Assembly: GCA_036873755.1 (NCBI GenBank)
Contig: JAVTVY010051596.1
Location: 62,001 to 126,000 of the forward strand
Length of the DNA: 64,000 nucleotides
Direction: 5' to 3'
From: Hanleya hanleyi
Lineage: Eukaryota; Mollusca; Polyplacophora; Lepidopleurida; Hanleyidae
The position numbers and the translations under genes were made by a program. This document shows positions 13,857-25,496 of this stretch, one piece after another. The notes under the pieces are model-generated. The model worked only from the letters and a program-made list of their open reading frames with translations. It did no database searches and was not told where the DNA came from. The stretch's first letter is position 1; each line of letters opens with the position of its first letter.

Positions 13857-14050
13857 GCCTGTATTATGGTATAACCATAGCGATCGTGTCGTTCGCCACA
13901 GGGATGACTGTATTAACGTTAAACATCCATCACAACGGTACAAGAGGAATCGAGGTGCCTCCTCTCCTCAAGAGGGTATGCTTTGGTTTACTGGCAAAAG
14001 TTTTATGTGTCCGCTTGCAACTACCGGGCCCACCGCCTGAACCGGGAATG
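13857..14050 (+). CDS. nicotinic acetylcholine receptor-like subunit, TM3 and cytoplasmic-loop exon
   Basis: A 194-base exon lies between a strong acceptor ('ctttcttttttcag') and a strong donor ('gtaagt'). Read from 13859, 64 codons are open. LYYGITIAIVSFATGMTVL is transmembrane segment 3, TLNIHHNG is the hallmark sequence just after TM3 in Cys-loop receptors, and PPLLKRVCFGLLAKVL is the start of the cytoplasmic loop. The exon ends on a codon boundary, and the exon at 18210 begins on one, so the two join in phase. The loop is short for the family. Two bases before 13859 complete a codon from an upstream exon I could not find. Subunit identity is unknown. Confidence 0.85.
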
Positions 14051-14274
14051 GTAAGTTTCTAGTCGTACTTGGGAGTTGAGTTATGTGCCCTTGCATTACT
14101 GTCGCTCTCTAAAGACAGAGATAGCAAGAGTAAGTTTAGTAAGCATATAACGCAAGCAAGTGGATTGACCAGCCTGCAATAATAGTCCAGTGTGAATGAT
14201 ATCGCTTCATCATTTGAAGAATTCATGAACAAATCACATATCACGGGATACCATATGTTTATCAGAACTCGTGG

Positions 14275-14336
14275 ATCGTCGCTATATAGCTGAAATATTG
14301 CTGAATGCGACGTTAAACCCTAATTCTCTCTCTCTC
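14275..14336 (+). mobile_element. 5'-truncated SINE with target-site duplication
   Basis: Sixty-two bases carry the shared tail ('ctgaaatattgctgaatgcg', 'acgttaaaccc') and end in CTCTCTCTC. The 13-base sequence 'tcagaactcgtgg' stands on both sides (14262-14274 and 14337-14349), the mark of LINE-machinery insertion. The element sits in the receptor intron. Confidence 0.85.
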
Positions 14337-16449
14337 TCAGAACTCGTGGTGTTTACGAACAAAATATCTAAGGTATTAAGCAGCATTCAAGAATGGCTAT
14401 TTTCTTTATTGCCAACCATTTTGGATTAGAGGCCTACCCTTGTTGCTTTGGCCAAATGATCGTACAAGTGAGATTGACATAATTTCGAAACCATATATTA
14501 ATACAATAAGTCAGATAACATCGGCTCATATTGTATTCTCTTCTGCTGGATTACCTCAAGGTAGATCTAATAGTTCACTGTTCGACTAGTTAATTGATCA
14601 AATGTAACAAGAAGGCAAGGGTTAAGGGTGGATACTGAGTAAAATTTGTTTCTTTGGCTCCGTCATCATTTGAACTCTGCCTAGCTTCCAAATTATCTGT
14701 TCACGGTCTGTAATTAAGCTCGTGAATGTATCTGTCTTCCCCTTGATGGAACTCGTTATATGCAATTCATCGTTCATTGTTCTACGGCGTGACCCTTTGG
14801 ACCGGCAACCTTCTCAAATGCGAGCTTTAATTTCCACCTCTTGTTCCGTGAAAGGCTAAATGAGGTGACCCACTTCACGTCCAGTTTGATGAATGCGAGA
14901 GTAAATGAAGAACACAGTGCCCTGCTGACATTCACTCCATGTCGGCCTATTTCGTATACATGCGGTCACGAGGAATTTATTTTATAATTATTTTGCTCTT
15001 CTAAAAGAGATTCGCTCTTTCACAATTCTCTTGCCGATTTGAACCAGTCCCGTCGAATCACTTTACGGCTACTCCAATAACATTACGTCATTAGGTATTT
15101 GCAGTTATGTCAAAACTGAATATATTACATGGAATGTCCAATATTTTGCCGATTTTAAGGGAAACTAAAATCCTTCCTTCCCAACGTTTCCCATATCGTC
15201 GATATCTACTGATACTGAAGTTAATTCATTCGGCAAAAATTTCTGAATGCGGCACATTGTGGAGATTTTTCGCAAATAACAAAACTTGACTTTTACACAC
15301 CACCTGACAAAAAGGCGATGGCCGAACGTATAAAGTGCTGAGAAAGCGATACTTGCAGGTTGTGCGAGGCTGACATCGACGCGTATTTGGACTGGCCCAA
15401 ACTTTTTAAAGACTTGAATACCGTATTTCTATAGTAGGTCCCTGATCCCTTAGTAAAATTGTCAATTATACGTAATTCACAGCGGAAAGAAATCTCGCGT
15501 CCTTTATTACTTTTCATAGAAACATTTTAACCTACTACGCGAAACCGCTAAAACACAAGAAACCCCTTAAATCACCAGCGGTCTGCCTTATTGTATAATA
15601 TATTCTCCCCTAACGCACAATAATGCTCCACGGATGACGGTACCATGTAGCGAATGATGCAAAATGTCAGTAAAACATATTATCACATATGGTTTGACAT
15701 GCTCTGTGGAATCATAGTATACTGTACTTGTTCTACTAACCATTGACAGAAGGGGTTAATATGTATGTTATTCACTGCTGTACATGATGGAATATCAAAT
15801 ACCGGAGAAGACACAAAACAGAAAAATGCGGAGATAGGGCTAATTATGCAGTTGAGTCTCAGTGCTCTACTGTCTACAGAACCGAAACGCTGACTCGGTC
15901 AATCAAAAGTACGATACGAACAGATGATAATTCAGTAGGGCTACGCGTATCGATTGGAACCCAGGGAGTAAGCTCTTTAATGACGAAGTGGTCGAATTAG
16001 ACAGCATTCATCCACCTCCATTAAGTCGAAATCTTCCGCAAAGAGCAAAGTTGCCCCGCGTCCGATATTAGATCACAACCTGGAAAGGCGCCATGTAAAA
16101 GATGTTTTAGCAAGCATTTCTGCTTCAGGACCATACCATTTTTTTGTCTCGTTTAAGGTCCGGACACGACCATTGTATGTATTATATCACTACAATTAAG
16201 ACGGTATATGTCTACTTCCTTTGGTTTCGTCTGGCAGAGTCGCTTCGAGTACGTTCTTTGATCGATTGCGATGTCTGTTAGCCTACAATTTTCAGTGACG
16301 CCATTTTTGGTCCAGCCAGAAAGCCTGTATATAATGTTATCTATACTATTGGGCCAAGCTATAAAAAAAAAATTCCAGTGATTTCCGTTTAGAGCTGACC
16401 ACAGTAAAAAGTATTTCTCCCATTTGGCTATTGGCGTAATATTCGGCAT

Positions 16450-16895
16450 TCAGGTACAAGCGTCTAGTCCGTCATTCATAATTCAGCCGTCGTCCATTAA
16501 AGAATATCCGCGTCCATAATCCAAAGACCTATTCCATATCCATATAACAGTATTAGCACCAAATTCAAAAAAGACAGTCATAGTATACATAAACATAGGC
16601 TAGTTTCCTGCAAGCGAGAAGCGGTCAACAGTTTTCAATGATGCCGACAAGACATCATGATGTTCCAAAATATAAAATCCGTATCGCTGATCAGTATTCT
16701 TAATCCATAATAATCGTTCTAAAGTCGTTATCTAGAGAATGGTGTATCTCAGTCACGCTTTGACTGTGACTGTTCATATGAGCACCATGACGATCTTGAA
16801 GTACATGGGTTCATACGGCCCCTAGCCCCGGGTTAAGCGGAATTAGACACAAGTTACGAAACGTAACGCCATAGATCTTGCACGCTACGTTCAAT
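16450..16895. mobile_element. MITE-like dispersed repeat, family G, copy 2
   Basis: About 440 bases beginning 'gtacaagcgtctagtccgtc' interrupt the duplicated segment. The matching place in copy 1 (about 2092-2106) reads straight through from 'aatattcggca' to 'tcatcgtctacaaa'. That empty site shows this is an insertion made after the duplication. No open frame is seen. Confidence 0.8.
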
Positions 16896-18209
16896 CATCG
16901 TCTACAAAGAATTTCCTCGCCAGTATGATCAAAATATCTTCATCGTATCAAGCAGGAATATTTGACGAAATTCTCAAAACAAACGGAGAAGCAAGCACGT
17001 CCCCCGCCCAGCCAAACTACCAACGGTGATTACAAATCACTGCCCGTTTTCATTATCGTTGACCTTGATATGAGCACATGCGTTTGTTTATTTGTGGCCA
17101 GATCACTCCCATAGAGCTTCCGTGTCCCGAAGTAGTTCCAAAGTTCTACGATCGCATGCCAGTCTTTTGTCTTTATTAGGAGTATCGTGAATTAAATTTA
17201 TAGCTACTACACTCAAACAGATGTATTTCGAAACCAAAATTATAGAACAAAAATAACGGACTTGGAGTTTTGCAGATTCGTGGCGTCATCTCGAGTAAAG
17301 AGGATGTCCGGGGCTAGAGGGAGACAGAATCTCTACACATTAGAGAGCGATTGTGTACTGGGATAGAATACGCCAGCTTGCGCCACCTGGCGGGCTATTT
17401 GAAAGAGCATATTACCCTGCTATTCAAAGCTTCTCTACAAGGCTTTCTAGTGAACTTTACATAACGTCCCTATGGGGTAGCATTATAGGAAAGATCAAGA
17501 GTGTAACAGAAATATTTGTTCAACTATTGTGATTGGAAACATGTGTTATTGAGGTTCACCCTTTCATATTTGTGACCGTAAAGACAGGTCAAGGTTAATC
17601 CTGACTGAACTAAATCTAGATACCCTCATAAGGCAGTATTGTCTTAAAGATCAAGACTTGCTCAATTCGCTTCTCGGATATTGTGTTTACAAGCAAATAT
17701 GACACCTATATGTATGCATATTTCTACATCTAGAGCTGTGGCCATTTGAAGTAAGACAAGGTCAGTCCAGATTGGGCTTCAGCAAGAAGCCATCAAAGGC
17801 GGTATTGTTCCAAATATCAATATTTTAGTCCAATTTGTCCCTCAGATAGATATTTTATTCGCACACACATATGAAATCCATTCACATTAGAGGCCTTCAT
17901 ATGGCAAAAATGCTCTCTTGGTCTATATGTTATTTAGACATTTCAGTCACAAATTTTGGGATAGACGGACGGACATATGGACGAACTGCATTTCCATTTG
18001 CGTGACGGGGGACTATAAACTGAACTTCTGCAATATCTCTAGAAGGAATTCCAGATTTCTGTTTAGGTTCATCTTCGAAGACAGTTGTAATCAACAACCT
18101 CCATATAAGCTTCTCTTTATGTAGGAACAAGAAATTAAAGCAATATACATGTGTGTTGCATTACCGCTCACAAATGAAGCTTTTATATTTTCTTCTGATC
18201 TATTTTCAG

Positions 18210-18578
18210 CAACGTGTTCCCCAACATGACAAGTTCGACATCGAGAAACTACAAGAAAATGGAAGTCTGTCTCCGAGATTTTCGCGTCGATTGAATCCGA
18301 CAGCTACGCCCCCTGGTGGCGGAGGCGATGGGTATGAGAAACAGTTTATACGTGTAATGCAGAAAGTGTATCAAACGATCGAGCGAAACGAAATGCGACT
18401 GGTAGAACAAGATAGGAGGGACGCCTTCAAACAAGAATGGCAACAACTGGCGATAGTTGTTGATAGGTTGTTGCTTTGGTGCTTTCTCTTCACAACTGTA
18501 ACAGTGACGCTGACCATAATGCTTCACGGTCTTCAGGCCCAGGTGTTTACAGCGAGTGAAGACCAGACGACAGTTTGA
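18210..18578 (+). CDS. nicotinic acetylcholine receptor-like subunit, terminal exon (copy 2)
   Basis: This exon matches the one at 3414-3782, with the same acceptor, MA helix, TM4 (VVDRLLLWCFLF…) and TGA stop. I count seven base differences in 369. Five are silent, and two change residues near the C-terminus (Pro to Leu and Ser to Thr after TM4). It starts on a codon boundary, matching the end of the TM3 exon at 13857-14050, so these two exons are the end of one subunit gene on the plus strand with a ~4.2-kb intron. It should insert in the neuronal or sensory cell membrane as part of a pentameric channel. Ligand and subunit class cannot be told from this end of the protein. Confidence 0.88.
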   Translation, partial: QRVPQHDKFDIEKLQENGSLSPRFSRRLNPTATPPGGGGDGYEKQFIRVMQKVYQTIERNEMRLVEQDRRDAFKQEWQQLAIVVDRLLLWCFLFTTVTVTLTIMLHGLQAQVFTASEDQTTV

Positions 18579-20539
18579 TCGTAACAACAAATAAGCGCCG
18601 AAAGTCTGGTATTTGGAGGCAAGAATATGCCTGACACTGTGAGGAGCGCTGGAAACATTCTATACCCTTGAATTCTCGCATAAGAATTCTAACGTGAACC
18701 AGTTAGCATTTAGTTCCCGTGACTGTGAACCTGGTCCTGGACGCGAACGTTATGTGACTCGGTCATGGAAGAGAACGTCTGTTAACCCGGTCCTGGAACT
18801 GAACGTTTTGTGTCCCGGTCCTGGAAGTGAACTTTTTTGAGGATCTTCAATAACATTCCCAAACTATGACCCGATAATTCCGTATCCTCGTGCCTCGCAA
18901 AGTCGAGCAAATGAAAATAACGTTAAAGGACTGTTCGTTGGTTCTGTTGGGCGATGGTCCTGCATGTTTTGGATCATCTATTGTGTATGTCTGTCTGAAT
19001 GTCTGGTTCTCCGAGGGTGTACAGTATCGCCATGGGCATGCTCCATTGAATTCCAGGCATTAAAACCAGGCCCCAGCAATTGTCGCGAAATACAAATTCT
19101 ATGAAGGCTACTTCAAATGTGTCCAGAGTATGGAGATGTTCTGTGGCGGCTTGATCTGCAGTTCGGAATCTACTTGGTCTAGCTAACTTTTCTTGGATGT
19201 TTAGGCGACGGGGAATGGATAAATTACATAGGAGGGCAGAAATGATAGACATGAAGTTTTGAACAGACTGATTATAGCGTTAAGTTCCATTGGTTGTATG
19301 TAAACTTAATGTAAACTCTTACGCGTCACACGGAAAAAAACTAAATATTTTGTGATACACAAAAACCGTCTTCATTGAGATGGGTCATGATATATACTCA
19401 AAAATTTATCTGAGTGTATATATTTAGAATTTGATATAACAGTCGTATCCTTTTTGTGGTTTCTGTTGGGAGAGACGAGCTTTTGTGACTTCCTGGAGTC
19501 ATACGTAACGTATTTCCATGTTCAATGGCGAGTCTTGGTGCATTTGGAATACATGGGTCATGTTAACTTGCCGAAGCAATAAGAACATAAGTCATACAGA
19601 CATTAGTGTAAATATAGCAATATAGCAGTTTTCTACTCGTCTGTATAGACTTTCCAATTTGTCATTGTTATGTTACAATGTCCTGTAATGTCATGGGGAC
19701 TAATAATGTAGTTCGCTGGCGAACATGATCGCATAATGTGAATGTTGATGAATGAGTTCGAGTCTACTGCCATACGTTAATTTTCTTACCGCTACTTGCT
19801 CGCAGCATGATGCTGAGGAAATTACCTCCGGAAATGATTCATTGTTCTTGTATAAATGCATTTTGTATGTGGTATTCTTGTGTTTCCCTTATCAAGTCAA
19901 CTTGTGCTATAAATATACTGTTTCGTGATGTTTTGATTTGCATTTTCATTAAGGACTCTGTAATCAACACAGAAACTTGGAGCGCCGTCTTCCGAACGTT
20001 TTAGAATAAATCACATTTCAGAGAGTACGCATCACATAAGTCAATCCTGACATATGATTCCCATTTTCTTGCGTTCCAAAGGCAGACAGTGACCATAATT
20101 ATTCTGTCAAGAAGCAGTAAAGTGTTCCATACAACGATTTTCACGAAAATGGAAGCGCCACACTAGAGCGTTCCTTTCAACATACGACTGGCCCATACTA
20201 GTGTACACTCCAAGCTGAAGCGCAGCAATCGCATGAACTGTTTAGCGAAAACAAAATGGTCATTGTATTGTTCACATGATATATCACACCGAGAAATTTC
20301 AGTCTTTCAGTGGATGCCGTTTTATTCTTCGTGTTCTGTGTTTCTATTTTGTTGGAACTAATAAAATTAAATTTTAAGAATCCGAAGTAAAGAAGAAGCA
20401 AAATCTGCATGGGGGAAAAATGAGCCCACGATACCTTGATATCAATTATAGTTTCACTTGAATATAGCAAGCGTCAGATCCGACATTCAATATGGCTGTG
20501 GTCTGTCACTGAAGTACATTTTTCTAGTTCTATGCCGCT

Positions 20540-20673
20540 TCAAAGATTTGTTCCTTGAAGTAGCAGGAGCGCAACTTGACTGGGTGGCGCTTAGTTGGTT
20601 CGTCGCGATATGGCTGAAATAATGTTGAAAGCGACGTTAAATCCCATTCACTCACTCACTCACTCCTTGACTG
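20540..20673 (+). mobile_element. SINE inserted in duplication copy 2
   Basis: Counterpart of 5785-5917, with the tail 'cgcgatatggctgaaataat' and 'gaaagcgacgttaaatccc' and then CACTCACTCACTCACT. The longer CACT tail in this copy points to slippage, or to loss in the other copy. Confidence 0.7.
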
Positions 20674-21899
20674 GAATACGCTTACAAATGTATTTTTATT
20701 CATCCTCTCATATCTTACGTCATGTATTTAGATCTTATATTCTGTCTTATAAGAATGAATTTGTCGTGATTAACAACACATAAGAAAGAAAGTAGGCCTA
20801 CATATCAAACTTTTCGAACTTTCATAATACCTAGTCGCCATATCCGATGTCATCCACCATAATCCAGGTTTGTATACTCCGTACCAGCTCCGGATTTGTC
20901 AGACCAGCCATGACTAGGAATGCTGATCAGATGTGTGCTATATTGTTTTGTTAATCCTGAACCGGCTAGAATTCTGTACATCCTAACTTTGCGCTGTTTA
21001 TCTCTTTTGAATTATGATGCCTTGTGATTCGTTGATAGTGTGGGACTAATTGTATTAACAGTTGGAGCAAAGGAGAGCCGAAATGTCCATTTCTGTTCGT
21101 CATCGAGATAATTCTGTACAGCTGAACATTCAACATTGTGCTGTCGTTCACTCTTGTAATGAAATCACAATGGCGTCAAGTACTGCTCCAAATCAGGGGG
21201 AGATAGGTTAGATAAATTTTCATATTGACGTGAAACTTATTTAACAGTTGCTGGGTTTTCGGTGCAAATTATAGTTACTGAAAATAACCTGTCATTCACG
21301 ATTTTCTTACTGGGGTTGTGTGGTAAGAACAACTGACTGCCAATCGAAATGTTCTTGTATTAACTTTTAATAGATGGTGCAGAGATTTTCGCATGGAGCG
21401 TTTTGGGCATGAGGCTTAAATGTATAATTCGAAAATGGATGTTAACAAGCATGGATGTATCTGACATATTCAGTTGAACGGAGTTTATTTGTTCGTTGAT
21501 CGAAGAGTCAGCACATTTCATCGATTTTGAAAATATTTCGAAATGCTGTCTCATAAATACTCATCTTTTCCACTGGGGTTTGAAAAAGAGATTATCTCAT
21601 TTTTGTGCTATCGGGTCAAACTACTGGTATATTTTCGTTCTAAAGTTGAGAAAGATACTTGACTTACAGCCTAGATATGGTTCCATTTTCACCCACTACT
21701 TGGAATTGAACATTTGTCCAATTTGAAAAAATATGCGGATATAATTGGAATATTGATGCTATACACGTGACTGTAGTTCAAACTTGAATAAAGAAGTTTT
21801 CACCAAGTACCAGAAGTTTACTTGATTTATTCTGGGTTGAGTTCAGAAATCTAATATGAGAACCAGTCGCTGGAACCGTTGTCATCTAGAAGCATCGTC

Positions 21900-22288
21900 C
21901 CCACAGCGCATGCTCCATTTCACAAACTCACTTATCATCCCTGCCTCCAATAGCGGAAGTTGACCTTTACTGCGTTGCTATGACGTATAGGGGAAACCCC
22001 ACGTACGCACGCTTCAGTTTGAATCCAGCCGAACAACTTCAGTTTTACACATAAGCGAACTACTTTTCATATGCTCTGTCCAGATAAACAGGGAAATAAT
22101 CTCCAGATAAATTTTTTTAACGCTAGGTCAACAGAGGTATTATGCAGACTTGAAAACTGAAATGTTCGGCAAAAATCCATTTTAATATATATGATGGCAC
22201 TTCCGGCGATGTGCGCGCGGCTCTGAATCCGGTCCAAAAATCTGACTGGTGACTGGGGTATTATTAGACCCCCCAGCGAGGTGGTTAA
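21900..22288. mobile_element. unclassified insertion in duplication copy 2
   Basis: About 390 bases starting 'catcgtccccacagcgcatg' interrupt a sequence that is continuous in copy 1 near 7463. It is flanked by 'atctagaag' and 'atctacaag', a likely 9-base target duplication with one mismatch. There is no open frame and I do not recognise the family. Confidence 0.65.
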
Positions 22289-22441
22289 TCTACAAGGAGC
22301 ATGCGTCCCTTAGTCTAACTTTCCTTTTTGTTGTCGTGATCCAGACATGATATACAGATTCAAATATAACGCATGATTGAATTCATTAAAAAGTTCTGTT
22401 TACTGAAATAGGCAATATTAAAGTCACACACCCAGCTTATT

Positions 22442-22844
22442 TCATTAATGAAAAATCGACAAATTGACAACTATGTTTATCAAGATGGTGAAGAGGGAAT
22501 GGGCCAATCACCACTGAACACAATAAGCACGTGCATATAAAAGTCATGGTGGTGAACTAACCCCCATTCCATACTACTTGCAAATGTGTCTTATGGCAGT
22601 GAACCAGTTATCTCAATATAATCTTGATGGTTGCCGAGATATTCACTTCACTGGTTCACTGAGGCGGGGGCAGTGAGCTTTGACGATGTCACACAGCGAA
22701 GCAGAGATACTTGGACAGATAAATTGTGGCATATTCTTTTCCCACAATATTTATAATTATGATTCGTTTGCATTTCCCGACATTGTGCTTATAGTTTATC
22801 ACATCATTAACTATTAACCATATTTTCAGAAATATGGTTACCAA
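22442..22844. other. no gene seen
   Basis: Single-copy-looking AT-rich DNA to the right of the duplication. The only structure seen is a short perfect hairpin near 22816-22839 ('aaccatattt', 4-base loop, 'aaatatggtt'). Confidence 0.5.
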
Positions 22845-23120
22845 AGAAACCCGCGAAAGAGCGTTTTATCTGGGGAACTTATTTAAGTTAGGGTAATTTT
22901 TTTATCTCAAAAATGGCACTAGTCTATTTGGGTAATATCGTAATATGTCGTATTTTCTCTCGTTTCGATTCCATTTTGATACACAATCTCCCATGTTGTA
23001 TAGTTTTAGTAAATGTATATCACAACCAGCGTGCTACTGAGCGTGATGTTGTGGACTCCCGAACAGAACTGTTTTATTTTAGTGTTCGAATCCTCCCCGG
23101 GGGCCGAAGTTTTCTGATGA
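22845..23120 (+). repeat. dispersed repeat with tRNA-like B-box, copy 1
   Basis: The stretch from 'gcgttttatct' through 'caaccagcgtgctact' to 'gtgttcgaatcctccc' is repeated in the same orientation at 25497-25805. 'GTTCGAATCC' matches a polymerase III B-box, and 'caaccagcgtgctact…gcgtga' could be part of a degenerate tRNA-like head, so a tRNA-derived SINE is the best guess. Borders are not exact. Confidence 0.55.
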
Positions 23121-23469
23121 ATTGTTTTTATCCAGTTTTATGCAGTGACAACCAACAACGGAATTAACTCAATTACATTTATTCAGATTGGTTTTGTTGC
23201 TAACTAGTTTTTCAAAGCATTATTTTATTGAAATCAATTTGATTGCGACTCGGTTTATATGCATGTGGGTATACCGCACTTGTTTACAGTGGTCTTGGTT
23301 ACAGAAAGTATACATGTATATACAATATTAAAACATCGACTCCTGTGGCTCCTCTTCTACTCTAAATGTGAAATATATCGCTGGTGTTCAGGGGTCAAGG
23401 CAGGTCAGAAGGCTTTCTGACCACAAGTGGGTGGTATCCTTCAGACAGTCGCCAAGTCTACCTACCCCT

Positions 23470-24772
23470 GATTAGTCGCTCGGCTCCGACAGCAAGCATA
23501 TGTTGTCCCGGAACAAGAGCAAGCATGTATGGTAGGCCGTCAGTGCCAAAACCTCGGTCATTTAGACCGCGGTGTAAATCGAACTTATACCGCGGTGTAA
23601 ATGAATGAATGAATGAATATTTATTCACCAATAAAATAAATCCATGTACATTAACATTATACAGACTAAATATTGGCGGGAATAAAGCCCCATGAGGCTT
23701 GTTCTATCCCAGTAGAAATAATTATACAAGGAGTATTTCACATGATACATTTCATGAACAATAAAGTGCTGCTGTGAAACTGGTCAGTGTTCAATCAGGT
23801 ATGATTTAAGTTTCGATTTGAATAGGGAGGTTGAATTAATTTCTTTGAGCAAGTAGGGTAATTTGTTCCACTCTCGAGGACCAGCAAGTTTAACAGTGTG
23901 AAGTGATAAGTTAGTCAGGTAAATAGGCCTGTATAAATTGAATTGATGACCTCGAGTATTGTTTGGTAAAATAACAATGGAAATTTTTGGGCAGTTGACT
24001 AGGGTGATGAAAGACTTTATGGGCGAGGAGAAGAGATGAGTATGCATTCAATTTACAAAGTTGTAGAATTTTCTTTTCTTTAAATAAAGGCTCTGTATGG
24101 TCTAGTTTATTTGATAAAGTAATTATTCGTAGTGCCCTCTTCTGAAGTAGGAGCAATGGGTGTAGGTGAGTAGCGTACGTATTTCCCCATAAAATATTAC
24201 AGTAGGATAAATATGGAAAGATCAACGAATAGTACAGAATATATAGAGTTTTTTTGTTAATTGATGTTTTTATGAAATTTATTATTCCAATATTTCTAGA
24301 CAACTTTTTGCAGATATAATTTATGTGATCAATCCAATTCAGTTTGTTATTAACTGTTTGTTTATACCGCGGTGTAAATCGAATTTATACCGCGGTGTAA
24401 ATATTTTGGACTCGCAATGCAAGGATCACTCGCAATTCAAGGATACGCGCAATGCAAGGCTCACTCGCAATGCAAGGATACCCGCAATGCGAGGAAAAAA
24501 CAGTCAATGGAATTCAAGAAGAATAATAAGCACTATACAAAATAGCGCGTCAACAACGGACAGGTCCATTCACTTGCGGGGATCCTTGCATTGCGAGTGA
24601 TCCTTGCATTGCGAGTGATCCTTGCATTGCGCGGATCCTTGCATTGCGAGTCAAAAATATTTACACCGCGGTATAAATTCGATTTACACCGCGGTTAAAA
24701 TCAGCGAGGTTTTGGCATTAACGGCCTACCATAAGCATGTTATGTTGTCTCGGAGCAGTCCGAGCGGTCAAG
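23470..24772. mobile_element. foldback-type element with ACCGCGGT arms and 18-base tandem core
   Basis: The left arm, from 'gattagtcgctcggctcc' through 'ggtaggccgt' and 'gccaaaacctcgg' to 'accgcggtgtaaatcgaa', is matched in reverse complement by the right arm ending near 24770. Inside the arms lie short direct repeats ('actcgcaatgcaaggat'), which appear in opposite orientation on the far side ('atccttgcattgcgagt'). The middle (about 24485-24575) is unique. A LINE 3' end at 23603-24360 splits the left arm. There is no open frame of its own. It looks like a foldback or long-TIR DNA element, but I cannot place it in a named family. Confidence 0.75.
23603..24360 (-). mobile_element. LINE 3' end (reverse transcriptase C-terminal region), broken
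   Basis: On the minus strand two overlapping frames (about 24303-23911 and 24047-23784) read like the C-terminus of a non-LTR retrotransposon reverse transcriptase. Recognisable pieces are LIFPYLSYCNILWGNTYATH, LLLLQKRALRIIT, and later GPREWNKLPYLLKEINS with KSKLKSYL. The frame changes between them, so it is a pseudogene. The 3' end is an ATTC microsatellite tail (23603-23618 on the plus strand). A 42-base direct repeat (23561-23602 and 24361-24402, two mismatches) brackets it and is the probable target duplication. The element is strongly 5'-truncated. The clade is probably CR1- or Jockey-like, but this is not certain. Confidence 0.75.
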
Positions 24773-24889
24773 TAATTTGTCACTACTTGATATTGGGGGG
24801 AAAAAACAAGTGTTTTCCCCCAACAATGGGAGTCTGCTTCTCGCTGTCGAAGATGGTGGTGGTGGAACGGTGGCAAATCAATAATTTCG

Positions 24890-25145
24890 ATAACAAATAA
24901 CTTATAACTACATTCAGTATGCATTGATCACCCAATCATAGTTTCACTTCAAATCAATATAGACAGCGTCAGATCTGACATTCAATATGACTGCGGTTCA
25001 TCAATGACGTACAAGTTTGACTGGATACGTTTACAAATGAATTTTTATTCATTGTGTCATATCTCAAACCATGTATTTTGCGTCTTATATTTTGGCAATA
25101 GCTAAGAACGAATTTTCGTGATTCAAAACACCCAAGAAGGAACTT
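24890..25145. repeat. third, partial copy of the duplicated segment
   Basis: 'ataacttataactacat', 'agcgtcagatctgacattc' and 'acgtttacaaatgaattttt' align with 5650-6030 in copy 1 and with the matching part of copy 2. Here the sequence runs from 'gacgtacaag' straight to 'tttgactgg', without the SINE found in the other two copies. It is more diverged than they are from each other. Confidence 0.75.
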
Positions 25146-25290
25146 AGGCTTCCCCTCGCGAAAATAAAATGCCGTATTGCAATACACGTTAATATATGTT
25201 AACGTCTCAGAAGACCATCCCCCCGAATGTTTGAAGCAATCTGGGAACACCATCTTCAACTATCCTACCATACTGATATTATCTCACATG

Positions 25291-25443
25291 GTGACCGGGT
25301 GCTGTACTGGCTGGGCTGGTCAGTGTACAGGATAATATGAACTGTGAGCACTCTCGTGTTCTGGCACATGTAGGCAGCGTCGTGATATGACTGAAACAAA
25401 GTTGAAAACGACGTTAAACCCTACTACTCACTTACTCACTCAC
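25291..25443 (+). mobile_element. complete short SINE, 153 bases, with target-site duplication
   Basis: The element begins 'gtgaccgggtgctgtactgg' and ends with 'gttgaaaacgacgttaaacc' and CACTTACTCACTCAC. The 9-base sequence 'tctcacatg' flanks it at 25282-25290 and 25444-25452. The 5' part has no clear tRNA fold. It is the best-bounded member of the SINE family in the window. Confidence 0.85.
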
Positions 25444-25496
25444 TCTCACATGATGTCAGAAGTGGGATGCCGAATCTCGAGGAGTAGGGAACTGAT

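Larger units (their letters stand above)
14981..22441. repeat. long direct duplication, copy 2
   Basis: Same order and orientation as 791-7610. Extra sequence relative to copy 1 is found at 15243-15394, at 16450-16895 (a family G MITE) and at 21900-22288. It carries the terminal receptor exon at 18210-18578, and its left edge lies inside the intron between the TM3 exon and that exon. It lacks ~370 bases corresponding to 6030-6400. Outside the listed exon and mobile elements I see no gene. Confidence 0.9.

Noticed and set aside
24325..24900. Two ~90-codon plus-strand frames
   Set aside because: They fall in the inverted arms and short tandem repeats of the foldback element.
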